Source: Jejuia sp043557195 (GTDB lineage: Bacteria; Bacteroidota; Bacteroidia; Flavobacteriales; Flavobacteriaceae). From it: DNA of 64,000 nt. The notes beneath the pieces are model-generated. The model searched no databases. It saw only the letters and a list, made by a program, of their open reading frames with translations, and was not told the DNA's origin. Every line of letters begins with the position of its first letter. Position 1 is the first letter of the stretch. Shown here piece after piece: positions 43,781 through 54,200 of the stretch. The position numbers and the translations under genes are program-made. The stretch is from positions 3,100,001-3,164,000 of the forward strand of contig CP121314.1 of assembly GCA_043557195.1 (NCBI GenBank), read 5' to 3'.

Positions 43781-45070
43781 GTGCTAAAAAAGCTTTTTAA
43801 AAACTCATTTATAAAAGTTGTTTCTTACAATGGTATTGTAGTTTTTGGTAAGATTATTACCTCTTTCATCATATCAAAAGTTAGTGCTATTTATCTAGGA
43901 CCTAGTGGTTATGCTGTGTTGGGAAACCTGCGTAATCTTTTGCAAGCTGTATTTGGCATTACTGCAACTGGATTTGGAAGTGGTGTAGTAAAATATGTAG
44001 CCGAAAGTAAAGCCGAAAACAAACAATTTCGTGTAGTAGTATCTTCTGCAATAGCTTTAAGCTTTTTTCTTTCCCTTATAATTGGAATACTGTTATTTGC
44101 CTTATCTGATTATCTTGCTGAAGAAGTGTTGTTGGATAAAGAATGGTCTTTTGTTATCAAGTATTTATCTATTTTGCTTCCAGTTGCCTCTTTAAGTTTT
44201 TTGGTAGTTTACGTTGCTAACGGTTTACAGAATTTTAAACTGTACACTAAGCTGGTTACAATTGCCAATATTCTCAATGCTGTAGTAACCTTTTTACTCA
44301 TTTATTATTTTAATTTGAAAGGAGCACTTTTGGCAACTTTTGTGGTTCCGGCATTAAGTTTTTTATTAAGCTTACTTTTTAAAGACGTTAGAAGCTTTTT
44401 AGGTAACATTTATGATTACGTAAAGTATTTGTCATTTAATGTCACTAAATCTATTGGAGCATATGTCGCAATGGCAACGTATTCTGCTATTTTAATAAGT
44501 TTATCTTATCTTCTAATCAGAAATAAAATAATTAACCATTTAGATGTTGAAACAGCCGGTTTATGGGAGGCTATGAACAAAATTTCATCATTTTATATGA
44601 TGTTTTTTTCTTCTTTATTTACATTGTATTTGTTGCCTAAATTGGCAGAAAACAAAACAATCAGAGGTTATTCTGTAATTATGAAGTATTATTTTAAATA
44701 CCTTATTCCGCTAACTATTGCTGCGTTTTTGGTGTTGTTTTTATTAAAGGAGATCATAATAAAAATTTTTTTAACCGAAGCGTTTGATAGTATAGAGCAG
44801 TTTTTTTATTTGCAGCTAATGGGGGATTTTTTAAAGATTGTTGCGTTTTCTTTGGCATACCAATTTCATGCCAAAAAAATGATAAGTCTTTATATTATTT
44901 CTGATACCGTATTATATGTTACTTATTATTTGTTGAGTATGTATTTGATTGATATATATGCAGTAAACGGTGTTTTTTATGCTTATATTTTCAGCATTTC
45001 ATTATACTTAGTAGTGGTAATGATGGTTTTATATTTCAATAATTCTAAATATTTGAAGGTTAATGTTTAA
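43781..45070 (+). CDS. O-antigen translocase (Wzx-type flippase), copy 2
   Basis: The 429-residue paralogue of the preceding flippase starts with GTG at the base right after its stop. It shares LGPSGYAVLGNLRNL, SSLFTLYLLPKLAEN and LAYQFHAKKMISLY with copy 1, so the two arose by duplication but have diverged widely. It overlaps the next gene by 8 bp. Why a cluster should need two flippases is unclear; they might handle different glycans or act as a heteromer. Confidence 0.83.
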   Translation: MLKKLFKNSFIKVVSYNGIVVFGKIITSFIISKVSAIYLGPSGYAVLGNLRNLLQAVFGITATGFGSGVVKYVAESKAENKQFRVVVSSAIALSFFLSLIIGILLFALSDYLAEEVLLDKEWSFVIKYLSILLPVASLSFLVVYVANGLQNFKLYTKLVTIANILNAVVTFLLIYYFNLKGALLATFVVPALSFLLSLLFKDVRSFLGNIYDYVKYLSFNVTKSIGAYVAMATYSAILISLSYLLIRNKIINHLDVETAGLWEAMNKISSFYMMFFSSLFTLYLLPKLAENKTIRGYSVIMKYYFKYLIPLTIAAFLVLFLLKEIIIKIFLTEAFDSIEQFFYLQLMGDFLKIVAFSLAYQFHAKKMISLYIISDTVLYVTYYLLSMYLIDIYAVNGVFYAYIFSISLYLVVVMMVLYFNNSKYLKVNV

Positions 45071-46616
45071 GAGCATCAATAGCATATTATTTTTAGCTTT
45101 CCCGTTATTGCTCAAGTATGTGTTTCTACTTTGTTTTATAGATTGGTCTCTATTTGATGTTCAAGATTTTATTGAAGATATTTTTTTCTTTATTATTATC
45201 GTATTACTTGTTCATAGTAGTATTAAAAAGAAACAATTTTTCAAAGATGTTCTCTTTTTTGTATACCTGTTTTATTTGGTGTTAGAAACCACCTCTTATA
45301 TGGCGGTATCATCAAATTTTTCTTCATCTTTTATGTATTTGCTATTAGAATCAAATCCTGATGAAATCAAAGAGTTTTCTTCATCATACATAAGTTTCCC
45401 TATTGTTTTATTTGTAGTGATAATGGTTCTTCTCTTTTTTAAGATTAGAAAGCTAAATACGAAGAACTATTTTACAAAACGCAATATAATTCCAGTATTA
45501 GGGGTATTGCTCACCGTGATTATATTGAAATTTACTGGACTTATAGAAAGTAATGCATACCATAATATTGTAAGAGGAACTTATGGTTATATAGATTTGC
45601 AGAACAGTATTAAGTTTAGTAATGAGATTAAAAGGGAGGATATAACCTTAACTTCTGAAAACGAAGTTTTAGTTGTGGTTTTAGGCGAATCTACAGCAAG
45701 AGGGCACATGCAACTATATGGCTATGATAGAGAGACAACTCCTAAACTAAGTGCTATTGAAAGTAATTTATATGCTTACAATAATGTAATTTCAACTGAC
45801 GTATTCACTTTAAAGTCTGTTCCAAAAATTATAACCTCTATTGATATTGAATCTAACACTGATTCTCCAATACACTTGGTGGAATTATTTAATACAGCAG
45901 GGTATGATACATATTGGTTATCCAACCAAAGGCCTATAAGTTATCATGATAATGTTATTAGTAAAATAGCATCTGCTTCAAAATGGTTTAAGTTTTATAA
46001 CCATTTAAAAGAAAAACACGCTTTGGTTTTAGATGAGATTTTGTTGCCTGATTATCAGATGATTTTAAAAAAACCAGGTAAGAAGGTAATCTTTGTCAGA
46101 CTTATGGGGACACATTTCGACTATAACAAACGCTATCCAGAAGCATATAATAAATTTAAAGAAAACACTAAGAATGTTTCAAAAGAAGAGGAAACTAATA
46201 ATCACTATGACAACGCGGTGCTTTATAATGATTACATAGTTTCTACATTGATAGCACTATTGAATGAAGCAGAGCAAAAAAGTGCATTATTGTATATATC
46301 AGATCATGGTGAAAACATTTACGATGGTACTGATTTTATTGGTCGTTCAGAAGAAGTTTTAACAAAGAGTATGTTTGAAATTCCATTTGTATTATGGACT
46401 TCAAAAGATTTTGATTACCCTAATGATTTTGTTTATGATCCCAATCGCAAATTTATGGCAGACCATACTTTTGAAAGTATTGCACATATTTTTGGGGTTC
46501 AGCATAAAACAATTAATTTTCAAAGAAGTATTTTTAGTGATTCATTTAAAATAAGAGATAGAATTGTTTTAGACAAAATTGATTTTGACACCTATTTTAA
46601 TATAGAAGATGAGTAA
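45063..46616 (+). CDS. Phosphoethanolamine transferase (sulfatase superfamily)
   Basis: The 517-residue enzyme has five N-terminal membrane helices (to about residue 160) and a periplasmic alkaline-phosphatase-like domain. VVLGESTARGHMQLYGY contains the expected nucleophile Thr211, and a later SDHGEN supplies metal ligands. These enzymes add phosphoethanolamine to lipid A, core sugars or other glycans. The context with flippases and glycosyltransferases suits modification of a surface glycan. The acceptor is not predictable. Confidence 0.85.
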   Translation: MFKSINSILFLAFPLLLKYVFLLCFIDWSLFDVQDFIEDIFFFIIIVLLVHSSIKKKQFFKDVLFFVYLFYLVLETTSYMAVSSNFSSSFMYLLLESNPDEIKEFSSSYISFPIVLFVVIMVLLFFKIRKLNTKNYFTKRNIIPVLGVLLTVIILKFTGLIESNAYHNIVRGTYGYIDLQNSIKFSNEIKREDITLTSENEVLVVVLGESTARGHMQLYGYDRETTPKLSAIESNLYAYNNVISTDVFTLKSVPKIITSIDIESNTDSPIHLVELFNTAGYDTYWLSNQRPISYHDNVISKIASASKWFKFYNHLKEKHALVLDEILLPDYQMILKKPGKKVIFVRLMGTHFDYNKRYPEAYNKFKENTKNVSKEEETNNHYDNAVLYNDYIVSTLIALLNEAEQKSALLYISDHGENIYDGTDFIGRSEEVLTKSMFEIPFVLWTSKDFDYPNDFVYDPNRKFMADHTFESIAHIFGVQHKTINFQRSIFSDSFKIRDRIVLDKIDFDTYFNIEDE

Positions 46617-47685
46617 AAAGATATGTTTATTGGTAACCAGTTTAAGTTCTGGAGGAGCCGAAAGGGTCGCAGCAAACATGTCGATATCTTTACACAAAAG
46701 AGGATATGATATTACCATTGTTTCTATGCAAAATAACATAACATATAATTACAGTGGTTTTCTATATAATTTTGGTTTGGTTAAAGAACAATATGGAAAA
46801 ATTAAAGCTTTTTGGAAGTTTCTGAATTTTTTTAGAAGTAATGAATTTGATGTTATAGTAGATCATCGCTTACGTAATAAATACATAAAAGAGTTGGTGT
46901 TTTCTAAACTTGTTTTCAATAAGTTTAGGGTTGTTTACTGTGTTCATAATTATCATTTGCGTTATTATTTTTCATTTTTAAATACGACTTGGTTGGCAAG
47001 AACACCACATGTAAAGAAACATAGGTTTGTTGTAGTATGTAATGCGGTAAAAGACCATTTAAAGGAAAAGCTTAAGCTTGACAGCAAAACAATCTATAAT
47101 TTTATTGATGATTCTCAATTACCCAAAAAGGCACATTCACTTAAGGAACCATCTGAACATTTTATAATAGCTGTTGGAAGGTTAACAAGAGTAAAACAGT
47201 TTGATGTACTGATAAAGAGTTATCTACAATCAAATTTGCCAGAAAACAATATTGGGCTTTTAATATTAGGTGATGGACCAGAAAAAGAAAACTTACAGAA
47301 TTTAGCAGATAGTTCAACATATAAAAGCTTAATACAATTAAAAGGTTTTATAGAAAACCCTTACTCTTTAATGCAAAAAGCAAAAGCTTTGGTTTTATCA
47401 AGTAGGTTTGAAGGTTTCCCTATGGTCCTACTTGAAGCACTTTCTTTACACACACCAATAATTGCTTTTGATTGTAAAAGTGGGCCAAATGAAATTATAA
47501 AGCATAATATCAATGGTGTCTTAATTGAAAATCAAAATAAAAAAGAATTAGTCTTAGCGCTCAATATGCTATTAGATGAGGTATTCTACAAAAAGGTAAA
47601 AACTAATACATCTCTTGGTTTAGAAATATTTAGTGAACAGACAGTTATTCAAGAATGGGAAAACACTTTTAAAAGCTTTAAATAG
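46609..47685 (+). CDS. Glycosyltransferase family 4
   Basis: The 358-residue GT-B enzyme shows the N-terminal LLVTSLSSGGAERVAANMS motif, the middle IIAVGRLTRVKQFDVLIKSY block that opens the second Rossmann domain, and the nucleotide-sugar motif LSSRFEGFPMVLLEAL with EGFP(M)xxxEAL spacing. It acts at the cytoplasmic face in lipid-linked glycan assembly. It overlaps the phosphoethanolamine transferase gene by 8 bp and meets the convergent GT2 gene with a 37-bp tail overlap. Confidence 0.88.
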   Translation: MSKKICLLVTSLSSGGAERVAANMSISLHKRGYDITIVSMQNNITYNYSGFLYNFGLVKEQYGKIKAFWKFLNFFRSNEFDVIVDHRLRNKYIKELVFSKLVFNKFRVVYCVHNYHLRYYFSFLNTTWLARTPHVKKHRFVVVCNAVKDHLKEKLKLDSKTIYNFIDDSQLPKKAHSLKEPSEHFIIAVGRLTRVKQFDVLIKSYLQSNLPENNIGLLILGDGPEKENLQNLADSSTYKSLIQLKGFIENPYSLMQKAKALVLSSRFEGFPMVLLEALSLHTPIIAFDCKSGPNEIIKHNINGVLIENQNKKELVLALNMLLDEVFYKKVKTNTSLGLEIFSEQTVIQEWENTFKSFK

Positions 47686-48572
47686 ATGTTTTTTGAATAA
47701 TAAAAAAGTGTAGTGGGCATAAAATATTTTATTTTCCGAATAAAATTTAAGTTTGTCACTTCAATTTTGGACTTATAATGTTCTACTAATTTTCTATTTC
47801 TCTCCATTTTATATAAAACTATAAGTTTGAAATAGATAAAATCAATATAAGGTTTCAGTGTTTTGTAGTTTTCTTTAGTTAAGTATTTTGAGTAATCAGG
47901 AATTATTCTTTCTATTTTGTTGTATGGTGAAGTTAACTGATTGTCTAACCCCTTTAGATAATATACCTTACTTTCGTTATAATGAATTAGATTATACTCA
48001 CTAAAACATCTTATAAAAAAATCCTCTTCCTCACCGTAATTAATAGTAGTATCATAATACCCTATATTTTCAAAAACTGTTTTATGGACAACAATACTGC
48101 TGTTAGAAGGTATATTTTTTTTATGAATAAAATAGTTCTCAATTAAATCAACATTATTAAGACTAAAGCATTTTACAGTTAGGTTTGCCGTTTGTTTTGG
48201 CCATAAAACTGACGCCTTGGTGGAAAAAATTTTACCTTCTTTGTAATGTTCTATTAATTTATAAATTGTAGATAAATAATCAATACGCCACAAATCATCA
48301 GCATCAAGAAAGGCGATGTAATTATATTTTGCAACATTTATTCCAGTATTTCTTGATGAAGATAAACCTTTATTTTTTTGATGAATCAATGAAATTCTTT
48401 TGTCATTAAATTCTTTAACTTTAAAGACACTTTTGTCAGTAGAGCCATCGTTTACAATTATAATTTCAAAATGAGGGTAATCCTGACCTAATACACTTTG
48501 TATTGTCGCTCCGATATAATTTTCTTTGTTATATAAAGGAATTACAACAGAAAACGTAAGAGTGTTTAACAT
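47649..48572 (-). CDS. Glycosyltransferase family 2 (a)
   Basis: The 307-residue GT-A enzyme begins SVVIPLYNKENYIGATIQSVL and has IVNDGSTD and the metal-binding AFLDADDLW. The C-terminal third is basic and aromatic, as in cell-surface glycan GT2s. It overlaps the next upstream gene (48566) by 7 bp and forms a two-gene minus-strand unit with it. Confidence 0.87.
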   Translation of the reverse strand: MLNTLTFSVVIPLYNKENYIGATIQSVLGQDYPHFEIIIVNDGSTDKSVFKVKEFNDKRISLIHQKNKGLSSSRNTGINVAKYNYIAFLDADDLWRIDYLSTIYKLIEHYKEGKIFSTKASVLWPKQTANLTVKCFSLNNVDLIENYFIHKKNIPSNSSIVVHKTVFENIGYYDTTINYGEEEDFFIRCFSEYNLIHYNESKVYYLKGLDNQLTSPYNKIERIIPDYSKYLTKENYKTLKPYIDFIYFKLIVLYKMERNRKLVEHYKSKIEVTNLNFIRKIKYFMPTTLFYYSKNIYLKLLKVFSHS

Positions 48573-49465
48573 TTTTTATTTTTTATATCTATGTAACACA
48601 TATAAGACAGTCTGTAAAACTGCAGAAGCTTTACCGAGGGGGTTTTTCCAAGTAAATTTTTTTTCAATAAATTTTTTAAAACTAAATAAGAGAAACTTAA
48701 TAAAAAATTCAACTTATATTTTTTGATGAAAACAAACAAATTTAACAGGTCGTTTTTATGATCGTTAAGTTTGTTTTCTTCATAAAGTTTAATTAAGGTT
48801 ACCGCAGATTCCTCTTTTTTGGCTAAAAATTTTTCACTTTTTTCTATACCTAAATGTATGATTTCATTATTTATATGAAAAACCTTAATGTTTTTTTTCT
48901 TCAATAGCGCTCCAAAATAGTTATCAAGACCGTACATATTATATAACATCTTTTTGTTTATTGATTTGAAGATATCTTTTTTAATGAGCATATTTCCAGA
49001 AATGATTAATTTATAAGGTTTTTTGTTTCTTAAATTTGCATTTATATTTTCACAATGTTTTCCATATTTCCATCTCAGTAAAGCATCTTTAGTAGGTGTT
49101 TCTTTTTGATATGCACACCCTCCGAATACGGATTCATAACCTAACTTAATGTTTTTTAAGTAGATTTCTACAAAATCTTTTCTTTTTGGTAAAGTATCAG
49201 AATCAATAAAAAGTAAATTATCATATTTAGCATGATTTGCCAATGAATTCCTTAAAGCAGTTCTACCTATATTTTCATCAAATGCCTTAAAAAAACAATT
49301 TTTAATCTTGTTTATCAATTCGTTTTTTTTATTTATTTCTGAATTAGAACCATCATCATATACTAAAATTTCAAATTCGATATTACAACTTATACATTGC
49401 TCATGCAATACCCTTACTAAAGGTAAAGTATCATAATTATAAGTTGGTATTAAAATAGAGAGCAT
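48566..49465 (-). CDS. Glycosyltransferase family 2 (b)
   Basis: The 299-residue GT-A enzyme has LSILIPTYNYDTLPLV, VYDDGS, a GRTALRNSLANHA block typical of the GT2 subgroup acting on long glycans, and the DSD metal motif in FIDSDTLP. The C-terminus is very Lys- and Leu-rich. It is the promoter-proximal gene of the minus-strand pair. Confidence 0.86.
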   Translation of the reverse strand: MLSILIPTYNYDTLPLVRVLHEQCISCNIEFEILVYDDGSNSEINKKNELINKIKNCFFKAFDENIGRTALRNSLANHAKYDNLLFIDSDTLPKRKDFVEIYLKNIKLGYESVFGGCAYQKETPTKDALLRWKYGKHCENINANLRNKKPYKLIISGNMLIKKDIFKSINKKMLYNMYGLDNYFGALLKKKNIKVFHINNEIIHLGIEKSEKFLAKKEESAVTLIKLYEENKLNDHKNDLLNLFVFIKKYKLNFLLSFSYLVLKNLLKKNLLGKTPSVKLLQFYRLSYMCYIDIKNKKC

Positions 49466-49563
49466 TATTGTTTTTTGAATAAAATCAAAAATACATTTTT
49501 AAGATGAATAACTCTTTTTTATTTAAATGTTTAAATTCTTGATATTATTTCTAATATTGTAAA

Positions 49564-50394
49564 ATGCAACTAATTATCGATAGAAAAAAAATAGCTGATT
49601 TAATTTTGGATAAAATAAGCCAGCAGAAGAGTAATCTGACAAAAGCTTATAACGAAACTAAGTCAAGAATAGGCTGCTTCTATATTAACGATTTGCTTCC
49701 AGAAGAATTGGCTAATGCTTGTTTTGAATTATTTCCGAAACAAGATGAGATGCGCTGCTTAAAAAGTATAAGGGAATACAAATATATATCAGCTCAAATG
49801 GATAGGCATAACCCATTGTTAGAGGAAGTGCTTTATGCGTTTCAAGATGAGCGCATTGTAAAATTGATAGGAGAAATTTGTAATATTGAGTCACTATACG
49901 CTGATAAATCTTTGTATGCTGGGGGGCTTTCTCTTATGTCTAAGGATAATTTTTTAAATCCGCATTTAGATAATTCTCATGATGCAGAACGAGAGCGATG
50001 GCGTGTTTTAAATTTATTGTACTATGTGACTCCAAATTGGAAAAATGAAAACGGGGGACACTTAGAAATATGGCCAAATGGACCAAAAAAAGAGCCTGTA
50101 GTTATAGAAAGTAAATTTAACAGACTCGCTATTATGGCCACTCATGATACTTCATGGCATTCTGTAAATAAGGTTTTGGTGGATAATAGTAGACGCTGTA
50201 TTTCTAACTATTATTTTAGTGATTACCCTTTAAAGACAACTGATAAATTTCATGTTACACAATACAGAGGCAGGCCAGAAGAAACATTTAAAAATATAAT
50301 ATTGGATGCAGATGCAAGACTAAGGATGTTGATAAGAAAAGTTTTTAAAAAGGGCATTAGAAAAAATCCTCACATATACAAAAAGCAAGATTAA
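49564..50394 (+). CDS. 2OG-Fe(II) oxygenase (prolyl-hydroxylase-like)
   Basis: The 276-residue protein has a double-stranded beta-helix with iron ligands His134 and Asp136 (NPHLDNSHD) and His199 (TSWHSV), plus the 2-oxoglutarate-binding Arg210 or Arg211 that follows. Strands such as WRVLNLLYYVTP and GGHLEIWP match the prolyl 4-hydroxylase-like superfamily. Next to glycosyltransferases, a sugar or a cell-surface glycan precursor is a plausible substrate. This is inference; the substrate is unknown. Confidence 0.82.
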   Translation: MQLIIDRKKIADLILDKISQQKSNLTKAYNETKSRIGCFYINDLLPEELANACFELFPKQDEMRCLKSIREYKYISAQMDRHNPLLEEVLYAFQDERIVKLIGEICNIESLYADKSLYAGGLSLMSKDNFLNPHLDNSHDAERERWRVLNLLYYVTPNWKNENGGHLEIWPNGPKKEPVVIESKFNRLAIMATHDTSWHSVNKVLVDNSRRCISNYYFSDYPLKTTDKFHVTQYRGRPEETFKNIILDADARLRMLIRKVFKKGIRKNPHIYKKQD

Positions 50395-51074
50395 CTCTTA
50401 CGTTGCACCACCTCATAAACCTGATTCTCATCACACTTTAGTGTCTTACTTGGGTACTTTAAAAGTAAAGCGTAATCATGAGTAGCCATTAATATTGTAT
50501 TACCATTTTTATTGATATCCTGCAACACCTCCATAACTTCAACACTGGTTTGTGGGTCTAAATTTCCAGTAGGCTCATCAGCTAAAATAAGTTCAGGATC
50601 ATTTAATAAAGCACGTGCAATAGCAACACGTTGCTGTTCGCCACCAGAAAGTTCATGTGGAAATTTAAAACCTTTGGTTTTCATACCAACTTTTGTTAGT
50701 ACATCTTCCACACGAGTATTCATTTTTTCTTTATCTTTCCATCCTGTTGCTTTCAATACAAATAATAAATTGTCATTAATTGTTCTGTCAATCAATAGTT
50801 TAAAGTCTTGAAACACTACTCCCAGTTTCCGTCTTAAAAACGGAATATCTTTTTCTTTCAGCGTTTTTAAATCATAATCAACTATAAATCCTTCGCCTTC
50901 TTTTAAAGGTAAATCACCATAAAGTGTTTTCATAAAACTACTTTTACCGGTTCCTGTTTTACCAATAAGGTACACAAATTCCCCTTTGCTAATTTCAACA
51001 TTAACGTTAGAAAGTACTAAACTTTCACCTTGATAAACAGAAGCGTCTTTAAGTTGTAAAATGGTTTCAGGCAT
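50391..51074 (-). CDS. ftsE: Cell-division ATP-binding protein FtsE
   Basis: This ABC ATPase of the FtsEX complex couples the divisome to peptidoglycan hydrolysis. Walker A GKTGTGKSS at about 38-46, signature LSGGEQQR at 141-148 and Walker B LILADEP at 161-167 are all intact. Length (227) matches FtsE. FtsX is not adjacent, which is common in this phylum. A lipoprotein-export LolD role is the alternative. Confidence 0.87.
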   Translation of the reverse strand: MPETILQLKDASVYQGESLVLSNVNVEISKGEFVYLIGKTGTGKSSFMKTLYGDLPLKEGEGFIVDYDLKTLKEKDIPFLRRKLGVVFQDFKLLIDRTINDNLLFVLKATGWKDKEKMNTRVEDVLTKVGMKTKGFKFPHELSGGEQQRVAIARALLNDPELILADEPTGNLDPQTSVEVMEVLQDINKNGNTILMATHDYALLLKYPSKTLKCDENQVYEVVQRKS

Positions 51075-51297
51075 GAAAAGTGGATTTCAAAATACAAGTT
51101 TAAAGTTTAAAGTTTAATAGCGCAAACCATTAACAGGTTTTCTTTAGTTTTATTGTGTTTTCTTCTATATTCTGCCAAATTTCAAAAATCATTTTTTAAC
51201 ATTTAATAAGTCCGTTTATAATTCTAGCACGATTGTTGCGTTATGGATATGATATTAAATTATCTTTGAATTTCATCAAACAAAAACCAAATACTAA

Positions 51298-54200
51298 ATG
51301 AATCTAAAACATAGTATTTCAATTCTTGTCTTTTGTTTTACATTACAAGCTTTTTCACAACAATCGGCAGTTTATACAAATAGTTTGGCAGACTATCAAA
51401 AGGCGCTAAGTCTATACAATAATCAGCAATACCAAGCTGCTAAATCTATATTTTCTCAAATTAAAAAGTCTACTGAAAAAGAAGGCTTAAAAGGCGAATG
51501 CACATATTACATAGCTAATTGTGCAGTACGCTTAAATCAGCAAAATGCAGATCAATTAATCAGTGATTTCGTAGAAGAATACCCAACGAGTACAAAGCGG
51601 AATACGGCTTTTGTAGATGTGGCAGATTATTATTTTACAAATGGAAAATATGCCCATGCGAGAAAATGGTACAGTAAAGTTGACGAAGGTGCATTATCGA
51701 GAAAAGAACGTCAAAAATTTTATTTCAATAATGGATATACAGCTTTTGTAACCAAGCAATATAAAGATGCCAAAACCTATCTTGGTAGAGTTGAAAACTC
51801 ACCTGAATATGGATCGCAAGCCAAATATTATATTGGATTTATGGCCTACGAGGGCGATGATTACGACAGGGCCAATGAATATTTCGAGCAAGTTGAAGAC
51901 CAAGAGCGCTACAAGGAAAAACTATCCTATTATCAGGCGGATTTAAACTTCAAACTGGGAAAATTTGAGAAAGCCATAGAATTAGCAAAAGCAAGATTAG
52001 ATTCTAGTGATGACGATGAGGTTTCAGAATTATCAAAAATTATTGGTGAGAGTTATTTCAATTTAGAGCAATACGCAGAAGCTATTCCGTATTTACAAGC
52101 CTACAAAGGAAAAAAGGGAAAGCGTGATAGAACTGGGAAATGGAATAACACCGATTTTTACCAGTTAGGTTATGCCCATTACAAACAAGGCGATTACGAA
52201 AGTGCAGCTTCCGAATTCAATAAAATAATTGGGGGCAATAACAGCATTGCTCAAAATGCATATTATCATTTAGGCGAGAGTTACATCAATTTAGATAAAA
52301 AACAGGAAGCCTTAAATGCTTTTAGAAATGCATCACAGATGGATTTTGATTTGAAAATTCAAGAAGATGCGTGGTTAAATTATGCAAAGATTAGTTACGA
52401 AATTGGTAACCCATACCAATCTGTGCCTCAGGTATTGGCCGGTTATTTGGATAAGTATTCTAAAACGCAATACAAGGAAGAGATTGAAACGTTATTAATA
52501 GATTCCTATATCACTTCAAAGAATTACGAAGAAGCACTTAATCTTTTAGAAAAGAAAAAGAGTTTTGAAAACAAAGCAGCGTATCAAAAAGTGGCATTTT
52601 ACAGAGGATTAGAGTTGTATAATGAAAATCAATATTTAGAAGCAGAAAATTTGTTTGATAAATCTTTAGGGGAATCTATTGATGGCGGTTTTACGGCAAG
52701 AGCTACCTTTTGGAAAGCTGAAGCTGATTATAATTTAACGAATTATGATGATGCTCTAGTTGGTTTTAAACAGTTTATTCAGCAATCTACAGGGATGGAT
52801 TTACCTGAGCAAAATAACATTGATTATAATTTGGCATACACGTATTTTAAGTTGAAAAATTATAATCAAGCTTCAAATTACTTCAATCAGTTTATTTCAA
52901 AACGTAGTGATGATAAAGTTAGACTGAATGATGCCTATTTACGTTTGGGCGATGGTTATTTTGTGTCAAGTAATTACAATCAGGCTATAAAAGCATATGA
53001 TAAGGCTATAAAGATGAATGAAGTAGAATCTGATTATGCGTTTTTTCAAAAAGCCATAAGTACAGGCTATGCTGGAAATCCTTCAAAAAAGATAAAAGAA
53101 CTGGAGGCGTTTATTGGTGAATATCCAAAATCTAAATTGCGTGATGATGCGCTTTATGAACTTGGGAATTCTTATGTGAAAGCTAATAATTCAGATAAAG
53201 CAATGTTAAAATATGACCAATTGAATTCAGAATATAGAATGAGTTCATTTGTGCCTAAATCGTTGTTACGTCAAGGGCTGATTCATTATAATGCCAGTAA
53301 AAACGAAGCTGCTTTAACTAAATTTAAAACAGTGGCAAGAGATTTTCCTGGAACTCCAGAAGCAGTTCAAGCAGTATCTACGGCACGATTGATTTATATT
53401 GATTTGGGGCGTGTAAATGAGTATGCAGCTTGGGTAAAGCAATTAGACTATGTTGAGGTTACCGATGCCGATTTAGATAATACCTCATATCAAGCTGCAG
53501 AAAAGCAATATTTAGAAGGCAATACAGACGCTGCTATAAAGCAATTTAATAGTTACTTAAATAGTTTTCCTAACGGAATTCACAGTTTACAATCGCATTT
53601 TTATTTAGGCCAATTGTATTACAAAAAAGATTTAATTGCGAATGCAGCACCACATTACAAATTTGTAGTTGAGGCGTCTCAAAGTGAGTTTACTGAAGAA
53701 GCATTATCACGACTGTCTCAGTATCATTTGGAAAGTAAAAATTGGAATCAGGCTATTCCATTATTAAAACGCTTAGAAGAAGAAGCTAATTTTCCTCAGA
53801 ATGTAGTTTTTGCGCAATCCAATTTAATGAAGGCCAATTATCAGTTAGAGAATTATGATGATGCGGTTTCCTATGCAGAAAAAGTACTGAAAAGTTCTAA
53901 AATTGATAACAAAATTAAAAGTGATGCGCATATTATTATTGCACGTTCCGCTATAAATACTGGTGATGAGGCTAAAGCAAAATCAGCCTATAAACAAGTA
54001 CAAAAAGTGGCAACGGGAGAAACAGCAGCAGAAGCCTTGTATTACGATGCTTATTTTAAAAATAAAGAAGGTAATCATAAAGCATCCAATATAGCAGCGC
54101 AGAAATTGGCTAAGGATTATTCAGGGTATAAATATTACGGTGCAAAAGGACTGGTAGTAATGGCAAAAAACTTTTATGCTTTAGATGACGCGTATCAAGC

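Noticed and set aside
48526..48726. Short plus-strand frame between the two GT2 genes
   Set aside because: It overlaps both GT2 coding regions on the opposite strand and has no recognisable features.
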